DNA of 11,867 nt from an uncultured Steroidobacter sp. (lineage in GTDB: Bacteria; Pseudomonadota; Gammaproteobacteria; Steroidobacterales; Steroidobacteraceae): positions 1 through 11,867 of the forward strand of contig CAMLEO010000228.1 of NCBI GenBank assembly GCA_946478975.1, written 5' to 3'. The notes under the pieces were generated by a model. That model searched no databases. It was not told where the DNA came from and worked only from the letters and a program-made list of their open reading frames with translations. The translations under genes were made by a program, and so were the position numbers. Numbering within the stretch: the first letter of the stretch is position 1; every line of letters starts with the position of its first letter. Shown piece by piece: positions 6,138-11,867 of the stretch.

Positions 6138-7514
6138 ATGTCGGACGTATTTGCCGGCATCAGCGACGCACGCCTGGCCGCTGCGTGCGTCGTTGTCGTG
6201 CTTTACGTCACGACCTGCGTTTACTTTCTGCGGCCCCGTCGCAGCTCGATTCAACGGGCTGCGACGTCAACCGATCCGTCGCCGACGCTCATCGCGTTCG
6301 CCAGCCAAACCGGATTCGCCGCCGAGCTGGCAAACCGAACCGCACAGTCGATGCAAGCAGCCGGTGCGCCCGTGCTGCTTGCGTCGTTACAAGATATCGA
6401 CGCACAGCTCCTGCGTCAGACGAAGAATGCTCTATTCGTCGTCAGCACCACCGGCGAAGGAGACGCGCCCGATCCCGCCGCCGCGTTCGTACGCAAGGTG
6501 CTCGACAGCTCGATCGCTCTGAATGAGTTGAGCTACGGCGTGCTCGCGCTGGGCGATCGCGAGTACGACAACTACTGCGCATTCGGTCATCGCCTCGACC
6601 AGTGGCTCCGACACCGGGGCGCGACCGCGATGTTCGACGTGGTTGAAGTGGACAACGGCGATGAAGGCGCACTCCGCCACTGGCAGCATCAACTCAGCGT
6701 ACTTTGTAACAGCCCGGACCTGCCCGATTGGGAGCCGCCGCGCTATGAACGTTGGCGCCTGAGTGTGCGCCGTCTCATGAATCCCGGCAGCGCTGGCGAC
6801 GCGTGCTTTCACATCGAATTGCAGCCGCAATCAGGCTCGTTGAGCTGGCAGGCCGGCGATATTGCCGAGATCGATCCTCGCAACTCGACCTGGACCTCCG
6901 CCGGCCAGACCTTGCCCCATCGCGAATATTCCATCGCCTCGCTGCCAAGCGATGGCGCGATTCATTTGCTCGTGCGCCAGATGCGCCGGCCCGATGGAGA
7001 ACCCGGACTCGGCAGCGGCTGGCTCACTGCCGGCGCAAACATCGGCGAGGAGATCGCCGTTCGCGTGCGAACGAATGCGAATTTCCACGGTCCGCAAGCG
7101 GACGTGCCGATGATCTTGATCGGCAACGGCACCGGCATCGCCGGCTTGCGAGCACTGCTGAAAGAGCGCATCGCCGCTGCCCGCCATCGCAACTGGCTGA
7201 TCTTCGGCGAGCGCAATGCCGCTCACGATTGTTTCTATGGAGAAGAGCTCGAACGCTGGCGCGCAGCCGGCGAGATCGAGCGCATCGATTGGGTGTTCTC
7301 GCGAGATCAACCGCAGCGGCGTTACGTTCAGGATCGGATTCGCGAATGCGCCGACGACATCCGTCGCTGGGTCGGCGACGGTGCGGCTATTTACGTTTGC
7401 GGAAGCTTGCATGGCATGGCGCCGGGCGTCGATGCCGCACTGAGCGAGGTGCTCAGTGCGGCGTTATTGGAATCGCTGGCGACCGCCGGCCGCTATCGCC
7501 GGGATGTTTACTAG
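6138..7514 (+). CDS. Membrane-anchored NADPH diflavin reductase (sulfite reductase flavoprotein-like)
   Basis: A 458-residue FMN/FAD reductase that takes electrons from NADPH, built like CysJ or cytochrome P450 reductase. One membrane helix (about 12-31, AACVVVVLYVTTCVYFL) anchors it. The flavodoxin domain starts at PTLIAFASQTGFAAELA (49-65), with STTGEGDAPDP (103-113) and LALGDREYDNYCAFG (136-150) binding FMN. FAD binding is shown by HREYSIAS (261-268). The NADPH domain has PMILIGNGTGIAGLRALL (324-341), NWLIFGERNAAHDCFY (352-367) and YVCGSLHGMAPGVD (419-432), and the chain ends RYRRDVY as in CysJ. No sulfite reductase hemoprotein gene is adjacent, so sulfite is an unlikely acceptor; the operon points to the PepSY/DUF2271 proteins and periplasmic iron. 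GTG at 6132 is an alternative start two codons upstream; either start sits close to the DUF4198 stop and suggests translational coupling. Confidence 0.9.
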   Translation: MSDVFAGISDARLAAACVVVVLYVTTCVYFLRPRRSSIQRAATSTDPSPTLIAFASQTGFAAELANRTAQSMQAAGAPVLLASLQDIDAQLLRQTKNALFVVSTTGEGDAPDPAAAFVRKVLDSSIALNELSYGVLALGDREYDNYCAFGHRLDQWLRHRGATAMFDVVEVDNGDEGALRHWQHQLSVLCNSPDLPDWEPPRYERWRLSVRRLMNPGSAGDACFHIELQPQSGSLSWQAGDIAEIDPRNSTWTSAGQTLPHREYSIASLPSDGAIHLLVRQMRRPDGEPGLGSGWLTAGANIGEEIAVRVRTNANFHGPQADVPMILIGNGTGIAGLRALLKERIAAARHRNWLIFGERNAAHDCFYGEELERWRAAGEIERIDWVFSRDQPQRRYVQDRIRECADDIRRWVGDGAAIYVCGSLHGMAPGVDAALSEVLSAALLESLATAGRYRRDVY

Positions 7515-7520
7515 AGGCGA

Positions 7521-7871
7521 TCAGATCGCCCAAGTGCGGTAATCGGGATACGGCTCGCGACGATCCAGATATCGCAGCCCCTTCACGCAGCGAATGACCC
7601 ACCAGATCGCGATCACGAAGAACAGCGCGAAGCCGATCAGCACTGCGCACAGAATGCCCGCGATCAGCGAGTACAGCAGGCCGATCCAGAACGTGCGGAT
7701 CTGCATTTCATAGTGCGTGCGCAGCCAATCCGGCGCTTCGTCCCGATACATATATGCCATGACCACGCCGATGAGCGCCGTGACGCCGGAAATCAACGTC
7801 ACCAGGTACAAGACATAAATAACCGTGGCAATTCCGGTGTTCGCCGGACGATCGCTAATGGCTTGATTCAC
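7521..7871 (-). CDS. DUF4870 family membrane protein
   Basis: A 116-residue integral membrane protein with three predicted helices: about 14-41, 60-79 and 80-98. The loop THYEMQIRTFWIGLLY (52-67) is the hallmark of the DUF4870 family. The tail KGLRYLDRREPYPDYRTWAI is polar and cytosolic by the positive-inside rule. Start is GTG at 7871 with GGGAG seven bases upstream. It converges with the diflavin reductase, with six bases between the stop codons. The biochemical role of this family is not known to me. Confidence 0.85.
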   Translation of the reverse strand: MNQAISDRPANTGIATVIYVLYLVTLISGVTALIGVVMAYMYRDEAPDWLRTHYEMQIRTFWIGLLYSLIAGILCAVLIGFALFFVIAIWWVIRCVKGLRYLDRREPYPDYRTWAI

Positions 7872-8062
7872 CGCAGTTCTCCCGCGACCAACACCCCAAT
7901 CAGGCAGCTGAAATTGTGCGATTCATCGCCGTCCGGCTCAACCGGATTCGCCGGCGGATTGCCGCGACTCGCCGCCAAACCCGCAGCGATTCGTGCCAGC
8001 GCGGAATCAATTACATGCCGCTCGGCCCGATGATCGCGCGCGGGCGCCAGCGTACTCTGCAC
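7868..8062 (-). CDS. Possible small ORF overlapping the DUF4870 start (GTGA overlap)
   Basis: A 64-codon frame begins at GTG 8062 and ends in TGA at 7870-7868, overlapping the GTG start of the DUF4870 gene as GTGA, an arrangement typical of translational coupling. Codon third positions are GC-rich like neighbouring genes. Its end reads ESHNFSCLIGVLVAGELR. Against it: I see no ribosome binding site, an in-frame stop lies just upstream, and I recognise no family. It may be only the leader region of the next gene. Confidence 0.3.
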   Translation of the reverse strand: MQSTLAPARDHRAERHVIDSALARIAAGLAASRGNPPANPVEPDGDESHNFSCLIGVLVAGELR

Positions 8063-8101
8063 GCACGGGAAAGATTAGTGACGGGAAGAAGGAGCAGCAC
8101 C

Positions 8102-8299
8102 ATGCTCGAACTCGAAACAGATAACGTGATTCACATGCCGACGTCCGTTCACACCACGGCGCCGGAAGCGGCAAGAACGCTGGAGCAGGCGTGGCAGCGT
8201 CGGCGCGAAGAGTTGGCGAACTGGCAGCCTTCGGGTGGCTGGTTGGCGGATCAGCGCAAGGCGCGGCCGCTCGCTCGCGCGCGAGTCAGTGCTCGTTGA
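8102..8299 (+). CDS. Small basic protein of unknown function
   Basis: A 65-residue frame from ATG at 8102 with a strong AAGGAG site (8089-8094) seven bases upstream. The N-terminal half is neutral to acidic (MLELETDNVIHMPTS) and leads into a likely amphipathic helix, EAARTLEQAWQRRREELANW (22-41). It ends in a strongly basic tail, RKARPLARARVSAR. There is no signal peptide or membrane helix. I recognise no family; the basic tail could bind nucleic acid or another acidic partner, which is a guess. The start signal is the main reason to call it a gene. Confidence 0.55.
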   Translation: MLELETDNVIHMPTSVHTTAPEAARTLEQAWQRRREELANWQPSGGWLADQRKARPLARARVSAR

Positions 8300-8311
8300 A
8301 TTTTTGTATGG

Positions 8312-8336
8312 TCGAAAGCGGCCAAGGCCCTTTCGA
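8312..8336. terminator. Hairpin between convergent small ORF and moeZ-like gene
   Basis: TCGAAAG (8312-8318) pairs with CTTTCGA (8330-8336) around an 11-base loop, CGGCCAAGGCC, that has further pairing potential. It fills the short gap between the stop at 8297-8299 and the opposite stop at 8343-8345. There is no T-run after the stem on either strand, so termination is inferred from position only. Confidence 0.35.
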
Positions 8337-8342
8337 GCTGAG

Positions 8343-9476
8343 TCAACCGACCGGCGCGACGACGAACGACGGATCCACCTCTTTCGCCCAGGCCAGCAAC
8401 CCACCTTCCAGATGAGCTGCATTCGTCAGACCGGCGCGCGTCGCGATGGCTGAAGCCGTCAGGCTGCGCGCCCCGCTCCGACAAATGAACACCGCCATTC
8501 GCCCGGTCGGAATCTCCGCGACTCGCGCTTGCATCTGACCGACCGGAATATTCACCGCCCCTGGCAGGTGAGACACGGCGAACTCCTTCGGCTCGCGCAC
8601 ATCGACGATTGCGACTTCCGGCAGCATCGGCCAGAACTCCGCGGGCGTCAGCCGACGCACCTGATTCATCACTTCAGTATTGCAAAGCTCGGCCAGGTCC
8701 GCGGGCTCGCGAATTGACGGTTGATCGCCGCACACCGCGCAATCCCGCCGCCGGCTGAAACGAAACTCTTCGAAGCGCATCGAAAGCGCGTCGTAGGTCA
8801 GCAGTCGGCCCAGCAGCGGTTCGCCGACGCCGATGATGAGCTTGATCGCCTCAGTCGCCTGAATCGTGCCCATCACGCCCGGCAACACGCCGAGCACGCC
8901 CGCTTCCGCGCAGTTCGGCACGACGCCATCCGCCGGCGGCTCTGGAAACAAACAGCGGTAACACGGCGCGCGGTCGGGAACATACGTCATCGCCTGCCCT
9001 TCGAAGCGATGAATCGCCGCGGACACCAGCGGCTTGCGCAGGATCACGCACGCGTCGTTCGACAGATAGCGCGTGGTGAAGCGATCCGTGCCGTCGAGCA
9101 CGACATCATACCGGCTGAAAATGTCGCGCACGTTCGCCGCGCGCAGCTCCAGGGTGTGAGCGACGAGTTCGATCTCCGGATTGAGCGCGAGCAGTCGTTG
9201 CCTGGCCATCTCCGCCTTCGGACGGCCCACGCTTTGCGTGTCGTAGAGCACCTGCCGCTGCAGGTTGGACACATCGACATTGTCATTGTCGATGACGCCA
9301 ATCGTGCCCACGCCCGACGCCGCGAGATAAAGCGCGGCAGGCGAGCCGAGGCCGCCCGCGCCGACCAGCAACACCCTCGCGGCCTTGAGCTTTTCCTGAC
9401 CTTGGACACCCACCTCTCGCAGCGAGAGATGGCGGCTGTAGCGCGCGAGATCGGCGGGAGTCAGCGACGTGGACAT
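8343..9476 (-). CDS. MoeB/ThiF-type adenylyltransferase with C-terminal rhodanese domain (MoeZ-like)
   Basis: A 377-residue cytosolic enzyme expected to adenylate the C-terminal glycine of a ubiquitin-like sulfur carrier (MoaD or ThiS) and pass sulfur to it. The E1-like domain has VLLVGAGGLGSPAALYLAASG (35-55) for ATP, IDNDNVDVSNLQRQ (62-75) with the catalytic arginine, LDGTDRFTTRY (127-137), zinc cysteines CYRC (172-175) and CAVC (246-249), and Cys189 in PNCAEAGVLGVLPG. The rhodanese domain (about 272-377) contains IVDVREPKEF (290-299) and the active-site loop ICRSGARS with Cys332. The fusion matches MoeZ/MOCS3-type proteins. ATG 9476 fits the family N-terminus; an open frame extends 49 codons further up but that part is unlike the family. 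No sulfur-carrier gene lies nearby, so the pathway (molybdopterin, thiamine or other) cannot be fixed. Confidence 0.92.
   Translation of the reverse strand: MSTSLTPADLARYSRHLSLREVGVQGQEKLKAARVLLVGAGGLGSPAALYLAASGVGTIGVIDNDNVDVSNLQRQVLYDTQSVGRPKAEMARQRLLALNPEIELVAHTLELRAANVRDIFSRYDVVLDGTDRFTTRYLSNDACVILRKPLVSAAIHRFEGQAMTYVPDRAPCYRCLFPEPPADGVVPNCAEAGVLGVLPGVMGTIQATEAIKLIIGVGEPLLGRLLTYDALSMRFEEFRFSRRRDCAVCGDQPSIREPADLAELCNTEVMNQVRRLTPAEFWPMLPEVAIVDVREPKEFAVSHLPGAVNIPVGQMQARVAEIPTGRMAVFICRSGARSLTASAIATRAGLTNAAHLEGGLLAWAKEVDPSFVVAPVG
9403..9414 (+). repeat. Intragenic copy of TGGACACCCACC
   Basis: An exact copy of the 12-base motif inside the MoeZ-like gene. On that gene's strand it encodes VGVQ (residues 22-25), the same four residues encoded by the copy in the PepSY gene. 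Confidence 0.7.
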
Positions 9477-9776
9477 GCCCGGACCATCACACTTGCCCCC
9501 GGCCCTGTCAACTTCGCGGCCTGGTTGTGGCGGGGGCTGTGGCGAATTCGCGAATCGCAACTGATGACCCACTCGCGCCCGGTTGGCGAAACGACAGCCC
9601 TTTCGGCCAAGAACTTTGGACACCCACCCATTGCGCTGGCTCGTTTCAGCGGTCGGGCACGGGCATATTAAGCCCGGGGGCAGCAGGATCGGACGCCGGA
9701 CCGCAAGGGGCGGAGCATCCCGGTGCCGGCGCCTCGTTGTATCCTCGACGCAGCAGTACGGTGCGGGAGCTCACCG
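9477..9776. other. 300-bp gap between divergent MoeZ-like and AraC-type genes
   Basis: No gene is convincing here. It should hold promoters for both flanking genes, but I find no strong hexamer pair. It holds one copy of the dispersed 18-bp unit (9617-9634) and GC-rich short inverted repeats such as GGTGCCGGCGCC near 9722-9733. A minus-strand frame running in from the MoeZ-like gene is unlikely to be translated. Confidence 0.6.
9617..9634 (+). repeat. Intergenic copy of the 18-bp TGGACACCCACC unit
   Basis: TGGACACCCACCCATTGC matches each tandem copy at 4046-4081 at 16 of 18 positions. It lies about 140 bp before the MoeZ-like start and 143 bp before the AraC-type start. Confidence 0.7.
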
Positions 9777-10652
9777 ATGACCATCACCACCAACCCCCGT
9801 CCACCCGCCACGCCGGCGCCCTCGTCGGGACGAGGCAACCTCGGCGCCACACTCAACAATTTCGCGGCCGGGCTCACGCGCATCGACGCGCGGCCCTACG
9901 CAATCGTGTGCATGCATGTCGGCCCGTCCGTGGAAGTCACATGCGACCGCGGCGGCAGGCTGCGCCACGGCCGCGAAGTCGCGGGCGATCTGGACATCAT
10001 TCCCGCGCACACGCCAGCCGCGTGGGAAACGAAGCAGAGCGGCACATCGCTCGTGATGCGCGTGCCGGATGAGTTGTTACGCAGTGTCGCGACCGAGCTC
10101 GACATGGATCCGAACAACATCGAGATCGCCGATCGCTTTCAGCTGCGCGATCCGTTCATCGAGCACATTGGCTGGGCGATCAAGGCGGACCTGGAATCCG
10201 GCGGCGCCGGCGGTCGTTTGTTTCGCGAGAGTCTCGGCACGGCGCTCGCGGCGCGGCTCCTGCAGCGACACAGTCGTCGTTCGCTGCCGATGCGAGACCC
10301 GCAAGGCGGCCTGAGCGCGTGGAAGCTCAAGCTGGTGATTTCTCACATCGAGGACAACCTGGAGAGCGAGCTGTCGCTGGCGGAGATCGCGCAGGTCGCG
10401 GGCGTGAGCGTGTCGCACCTGAAGACGTTGTTCCGCCGCTCGACTGGAACACCGGTGCATCAATACATCCTGCGCCGGCGCGTCGAGCGGGCGAAGTTGT
10501 TACTGCAGGATCAGAACCTATCGATTGCGCAGATCGCGTTCGCCACCGGCTTCGCGCATCAAAGTCATCTCGCCAGACACATGCGCAAGATTCTCGGCGT
10601 CACGCCCGCCGTCGCCCGCAAAGATCTGGCGCACGTCGCCGCGAACGTTTGA
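9777..10652 (+). CDS. AraC-family transcriptional regulator
   Basis: A 291-residue DNA-binding regulator. GGGAG (9765-9769) stands seven bases before ATG 9777; an in-frame GTG at 9723 would add 18 unlikely residues. The N-terminal sensing part (about 20-170) looks cupin-like, with YAIVCMHVGPSVEVTCD (41-57), RHGREVAGDLDIIPAHTPAAW (63-83) and a helical FRESLGTALAARLLQRHSRR. The C-terminal AraC domain (about 183-285) has two helix-turn-helix motifs: LAEIAQVAGVSVSHLKTLFR (201-220) and IAQIAFATGFAHQSHLARHM (250-269), the second followed by GVTPAVARK. Its ligand and targets are unknown. Nearby candidates are the divergent MoeZ-like gene and itself. It converges with the asparaginase-like gene, with four bases between the stops. 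Confidence 0.92.
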   Translation: MTITTNPRPPATPAPSSGRGNLGATLNNFAAGLTRIDARPYAIVCMHVGPSVEVTCDRGGRLRHGREVAGDLDIIPAHTPAAWETKQSGTSLVMRVPDELLRSVATELDMDPNNIEIADRFQLRDPFIEHIGWAIKADLESGGAGGRLFRESLGTALAARLLQRHSRRSLPMRDPQGGLSAWKLKLVISHIEDNLESELSLAEIAQVAGVSVSHLKTLFRRSTGTPVHQYILRRRVERAKLLLQDQNLSIAQIAFATGFAHQSHLARHMRKILGVTPAVARKDLAHVAANV

Positions 10653-10656
10653 TGCG

Positions 10657-11160
10657 TTATTCGGCCGTCGAAACGAAGCGCGCGTGCTCGCGGTCCTTGC
10701 GCACCTGGTCGCCGCGAAACACCTGACCGCTCATCGCGACGTAAACGCCGGGCGGCAACGTCTGCACGGCCGCGACCGCCATTCCCAAATTGAACATCGC
10801 ATCGCTCTCGGCGAAGCGTGCCGGTGACAACGCGCCGGTGAACACGATCGTCTTGCCGGCGATGGACGCGAGCACTTTGGCCGATTCGGTCATCGTGTCT
10901 GTGCCGTGCGTGATGACCACGCGATCGGTGTCGAGCGCCGCGACGGTCTCGCACAGCGCCTTGCGATCCTGATCGGTGAGATCGAGGCTGTCCTTGCGAA
11001 ACAGCTCGACGACGCGGAACGGCAGCGTGACGTTGGCCACGTCCAGCATTTTCTTCACCATCGGCTCGCCGATCTTGTACGCGCTGAGCGCGTCGAAGTA
11101 CGCCTTGTCGATGGTGCCGCCCGTGGTAATGACGACGATGGGTGGGGTGACTTTCTGCAT
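10657..11160 (-). CDS. Small single-domain asparaginase-like protein
   Basis: A 167-residue cytosolic protein equal to only the N-terminal domain of type I/II L-asparaginases. Both catalytic motifs are kept: TTGGTIDKAY (12-21), with the nucleophile-position Thr13, and THGTDTMTESA (84-94), with the Thr87-Asp88 pair. GKTIVFTGALSPARFAESDA (102-121) and VQTLPPGVYVAMSGQVF (132-148) also match the family. The chain closes properly with its own stop. Stand-alone proteins of this size form a distinct widespread group, so it is not a broken ansA/ansB; whether it hydrolyses asparagine is uncertain because the C-terminal domain and the lysine of the second triad's usual context are missing or shifted. 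ATG 11160 is chosen; GTG at 11169 would add three residues. Neither has a good Shine-Dalgarno sequence. Confidence 0.88.
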   Translation of the reverse strand: MQKVTPPIVVITTGGTIDKAYFDALSAYKIGEPMVKKMLDVANVTLPFRVVELFRKDSLDLTDQDRKALCETVAALDTDRVVITHGTDTMTESAKVLASIAGKTIVFTGALSPARFAESDAMFNLGMAVAAVQTLPPGVYVAMSGQVFRGDQVRKDREHARFVSTAE

Positions 11161-11210
11161 GGGGCGCACGATACCAGCCCCAATTTCGCCCGCAATACGC
11201 CCGTGCCGCC

Positions 11211-11235
11211 AATTCAGCAGTTGCTGAGTTATAAA
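11211..11235. promoter_or_regulatory. Palindromic operator candidate with TATA elements in a divergent promoter region
   Basis: TCAGCA-GT-TGCTGA (11214-11227) is an inverted repeat with 6-bp arms, extended by AA/TT on the outside after one mismatch. It touches TATAAA (11230-11235, plus strand, toward the aldo/keto reductase) and the minus-strand TATAAC (11233-11228, toward the asparaginase-like gene). I find no good -35 for either. A dimeric repressor or activator site controlling both genes is plausible. Confidence 0.45.
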
Positions 11236-11268
11236 GCGGCTTCATTTTCGAGTTTGCGGGAGAGTCGC

Positions 11269-11867
11269 ATGGAATTCAGGCCATTGGGTGGTTCGGGCTT
11301 CAAGGTGCCGGTGCTGAGCCTCGGGACCGGTACGTTCGGCGGCAAGGGCGCGCTGTTCAGCTCGTGGGGTCAGACGGACGTCAAGGAGGCGAGCCGGCTG
11401 GTGGACATCTCGCTCGAAGCGGGTCTGAATATGTTCGACTCGGCGGACGTGTACTCGGGCGGCGCCGCCGAGGAAATTCTGGGCGCGGCGATCAAAGGCC
11501 GGCGCGACAAAGTGATCATCTCCACCAAGGCATCGTTCCGTTACGGCGACGGCCCGAACGACATCGGCTCCTCGCGCTACGGCCTGATTCGTGCGATCGA
11601 CAAAGCACTCACGCGATTGGGCACCGATTACATCGACCTGTTCCAGCTGCACGGTTACGACGCGACCACGCCGGTCGAAGAAACATTGCAGACGTTGGAC
11701 AACCTGGTCCGCGCCGGCAAGATTCGTTACACCGGCGTGTCCAATTTCTCCGGCTGGCATTTGATGAAATCGCTCGCTGCGTCGGACCGTCATGGCTGGG
11801 TGCGGCACGTCGCGCACCAAGCGTACTACTCGCTGATCGGCCGCGACTACGAATGGGAGCTGATGCC
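11269..11867 (+). CDS. Aldo/keto reductase (N-terminal 199 residues; cut by window end)
   Basis: An NADPH-dependent oxidoreductase of the aldo/keto reductase superfamily, acting on carbonyl compounds in the cytosol. GGGAGAG (11258-11264) precedes the ATG. The barrel opens with MEFRPLGGSGFKVPVLSLGT, and the catalytic tetrad is visible: Asp57 and Tyr62 in FDSADVYSGG, Lys87 in IISTKAS, and His128 in DLFQLHGYD. VEETLQTLDNLVRAGKIRYTGVSNFSG (written in two parts: VEETLQTLDNL at 136-146 and GKIRYTGVSNFSG at 150-162) is the family signature. The pattern resembles the YajO/Tas-type AKRs. The frame is still open at the last base; about 120-150 more residues are expected. The substrate cannot be told. 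Confidence 0.93.
   Translation, partial: MEFRPLGGSGFKVPVLSLGTGTFGGKGALFSSWGQTDVKEASRLVDISLEAGLNMFDSADVYSGGAAEEILGAAIKGRRDKVIISTKASFRYGDGPNDIGSSRYGLIRAIDKALTRLGTDYIDLFQLHGYDATTPVEETLQTLDNLVRAGKIRYTGVSNFSGWHLMKSLAASDRHGWVRHVAHQAYYSLIGRDYEWELM

Noticed and set aside
6752..7597. 281-codon open frame on the plus strand in another frame of the reductase
   Set aside because: The overlapping reductase frame has complete FMN, FAD and NADPH motifs; this one is arginine-rich and lacks any motif.
8274..8285. Palindrome CTCGCGCGCGAG
   Set aside because: It lies in the arginine-rich coding end of the small ORF, and simple CG/GC alternation there explains it.
9477..9623. 49-codon N-terminal extension of the MoeZ-like gene
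   Set aside because: The family begins near the ATG at 9476 (LTPADLARYSRH). The extension is Arg/Pro-rich, unlike homologues, and would cover the regulatory gap.
8721..9671. 316-codon open frame on the plus strand
   Set aside because: It is antisense to the well-supported MoeZ-like gene and has an Arg/Ala/His-rich composition with no recognisable domain.
10657..11160. Asparaginase gene as a truncated pseudogene
   Set aside because: The protein starts and stops cleanly, and its motifs match a stand-alone small family from beginning to end.
10565..11245. 226-codon open frame on the minus strand
   Set aside because: It overlaps the asparaginase-like gene in another frame and the AraC gene end, and has a highly basic, low-complexity composition.
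1..11867. tRNA, rRNA, CRISPR array, insertion sequence, phage attachment site, or replication origin
   Set aside because: Reading both strands by eye found no cloverleaf with a CCA end, no regularly spaced repeats of CRISPR size, no transposase or integrase motif, and no DnaA-box cluster. A dedicated scan was not possible.

Overview
This 11.9-kb window is GC-rich, densely coding chromosomal DNA from a Gram-negative bacterium: it has a TonB-dependent outer-membrane receptor, several Sec-exported periplasmic proteins, and Fur-box-like sequences. Gene families and codon choice suit a Gammaproteobacterium of the Xanthomonadales/Nevskiales/Steroidobacteraceae kind, but that placement is inference. 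I see no rRNA, tRNA, CRISPR array, transposase or phage gene.

Left part (1-7514), iron acquisition. A divergent, truncated gene for an exported protein (1-166, minus) faces a TonB-dependent receptor of the hemin/hemoglobin family (287-2470). A complete L-serine ammonia-lyase gene (sdaA, 2506-3903, minus) follows on the opposite strand. Then a compact plus-strand operon encodes a PepSY-type membrane protein (4092-4763), a periplasmic DUF2271 protein with a flavinylation-like DGVSGAT motif (4779-5300), a periplasmic DUF4198 protein whose predicted mature N-terminus is histidine (5323-6129), and a membrane-anchored diflavin reductase (6138-7514). Fur-box-like inverted repeats precede both the receptor (219-233) and the operon (4024-4038); the second lies exactly between a plausible -35 and -10. 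I read this as one Fur-controlled system: the receptor imports an iron compound, and the operon carries NADPH electrons through flavins and the membrane to the periplasm, probably to reduce or release the iron.

Middle part (7515-9776). A three-helix DUF4870 protein (minus), two small unrecognised ORFs, and a MoeB/ThiF-type adenylyltransferase fused to a rhodanese domain (8343-9476, minus). A 300-bp gap follows that holds a copy of a dispersed motif.

Right part (9777-11867). An AraC-family regulator converges with a small single-domain asparaginase-like gene. The latter diverges, across a near-perfect palindrome, from an aldo/keto reductase cut by the window end.

The most unusual non-coding signal is a 12-base motif, TGGACACCCACC. 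It occurs exactly four times, plus one copy with a single mismatch, on both strands, including a perfect 18-bp tandem arrangement in the leader of the iron operon and two copies inside genes. This is far above chance and no annotated feature explains it.
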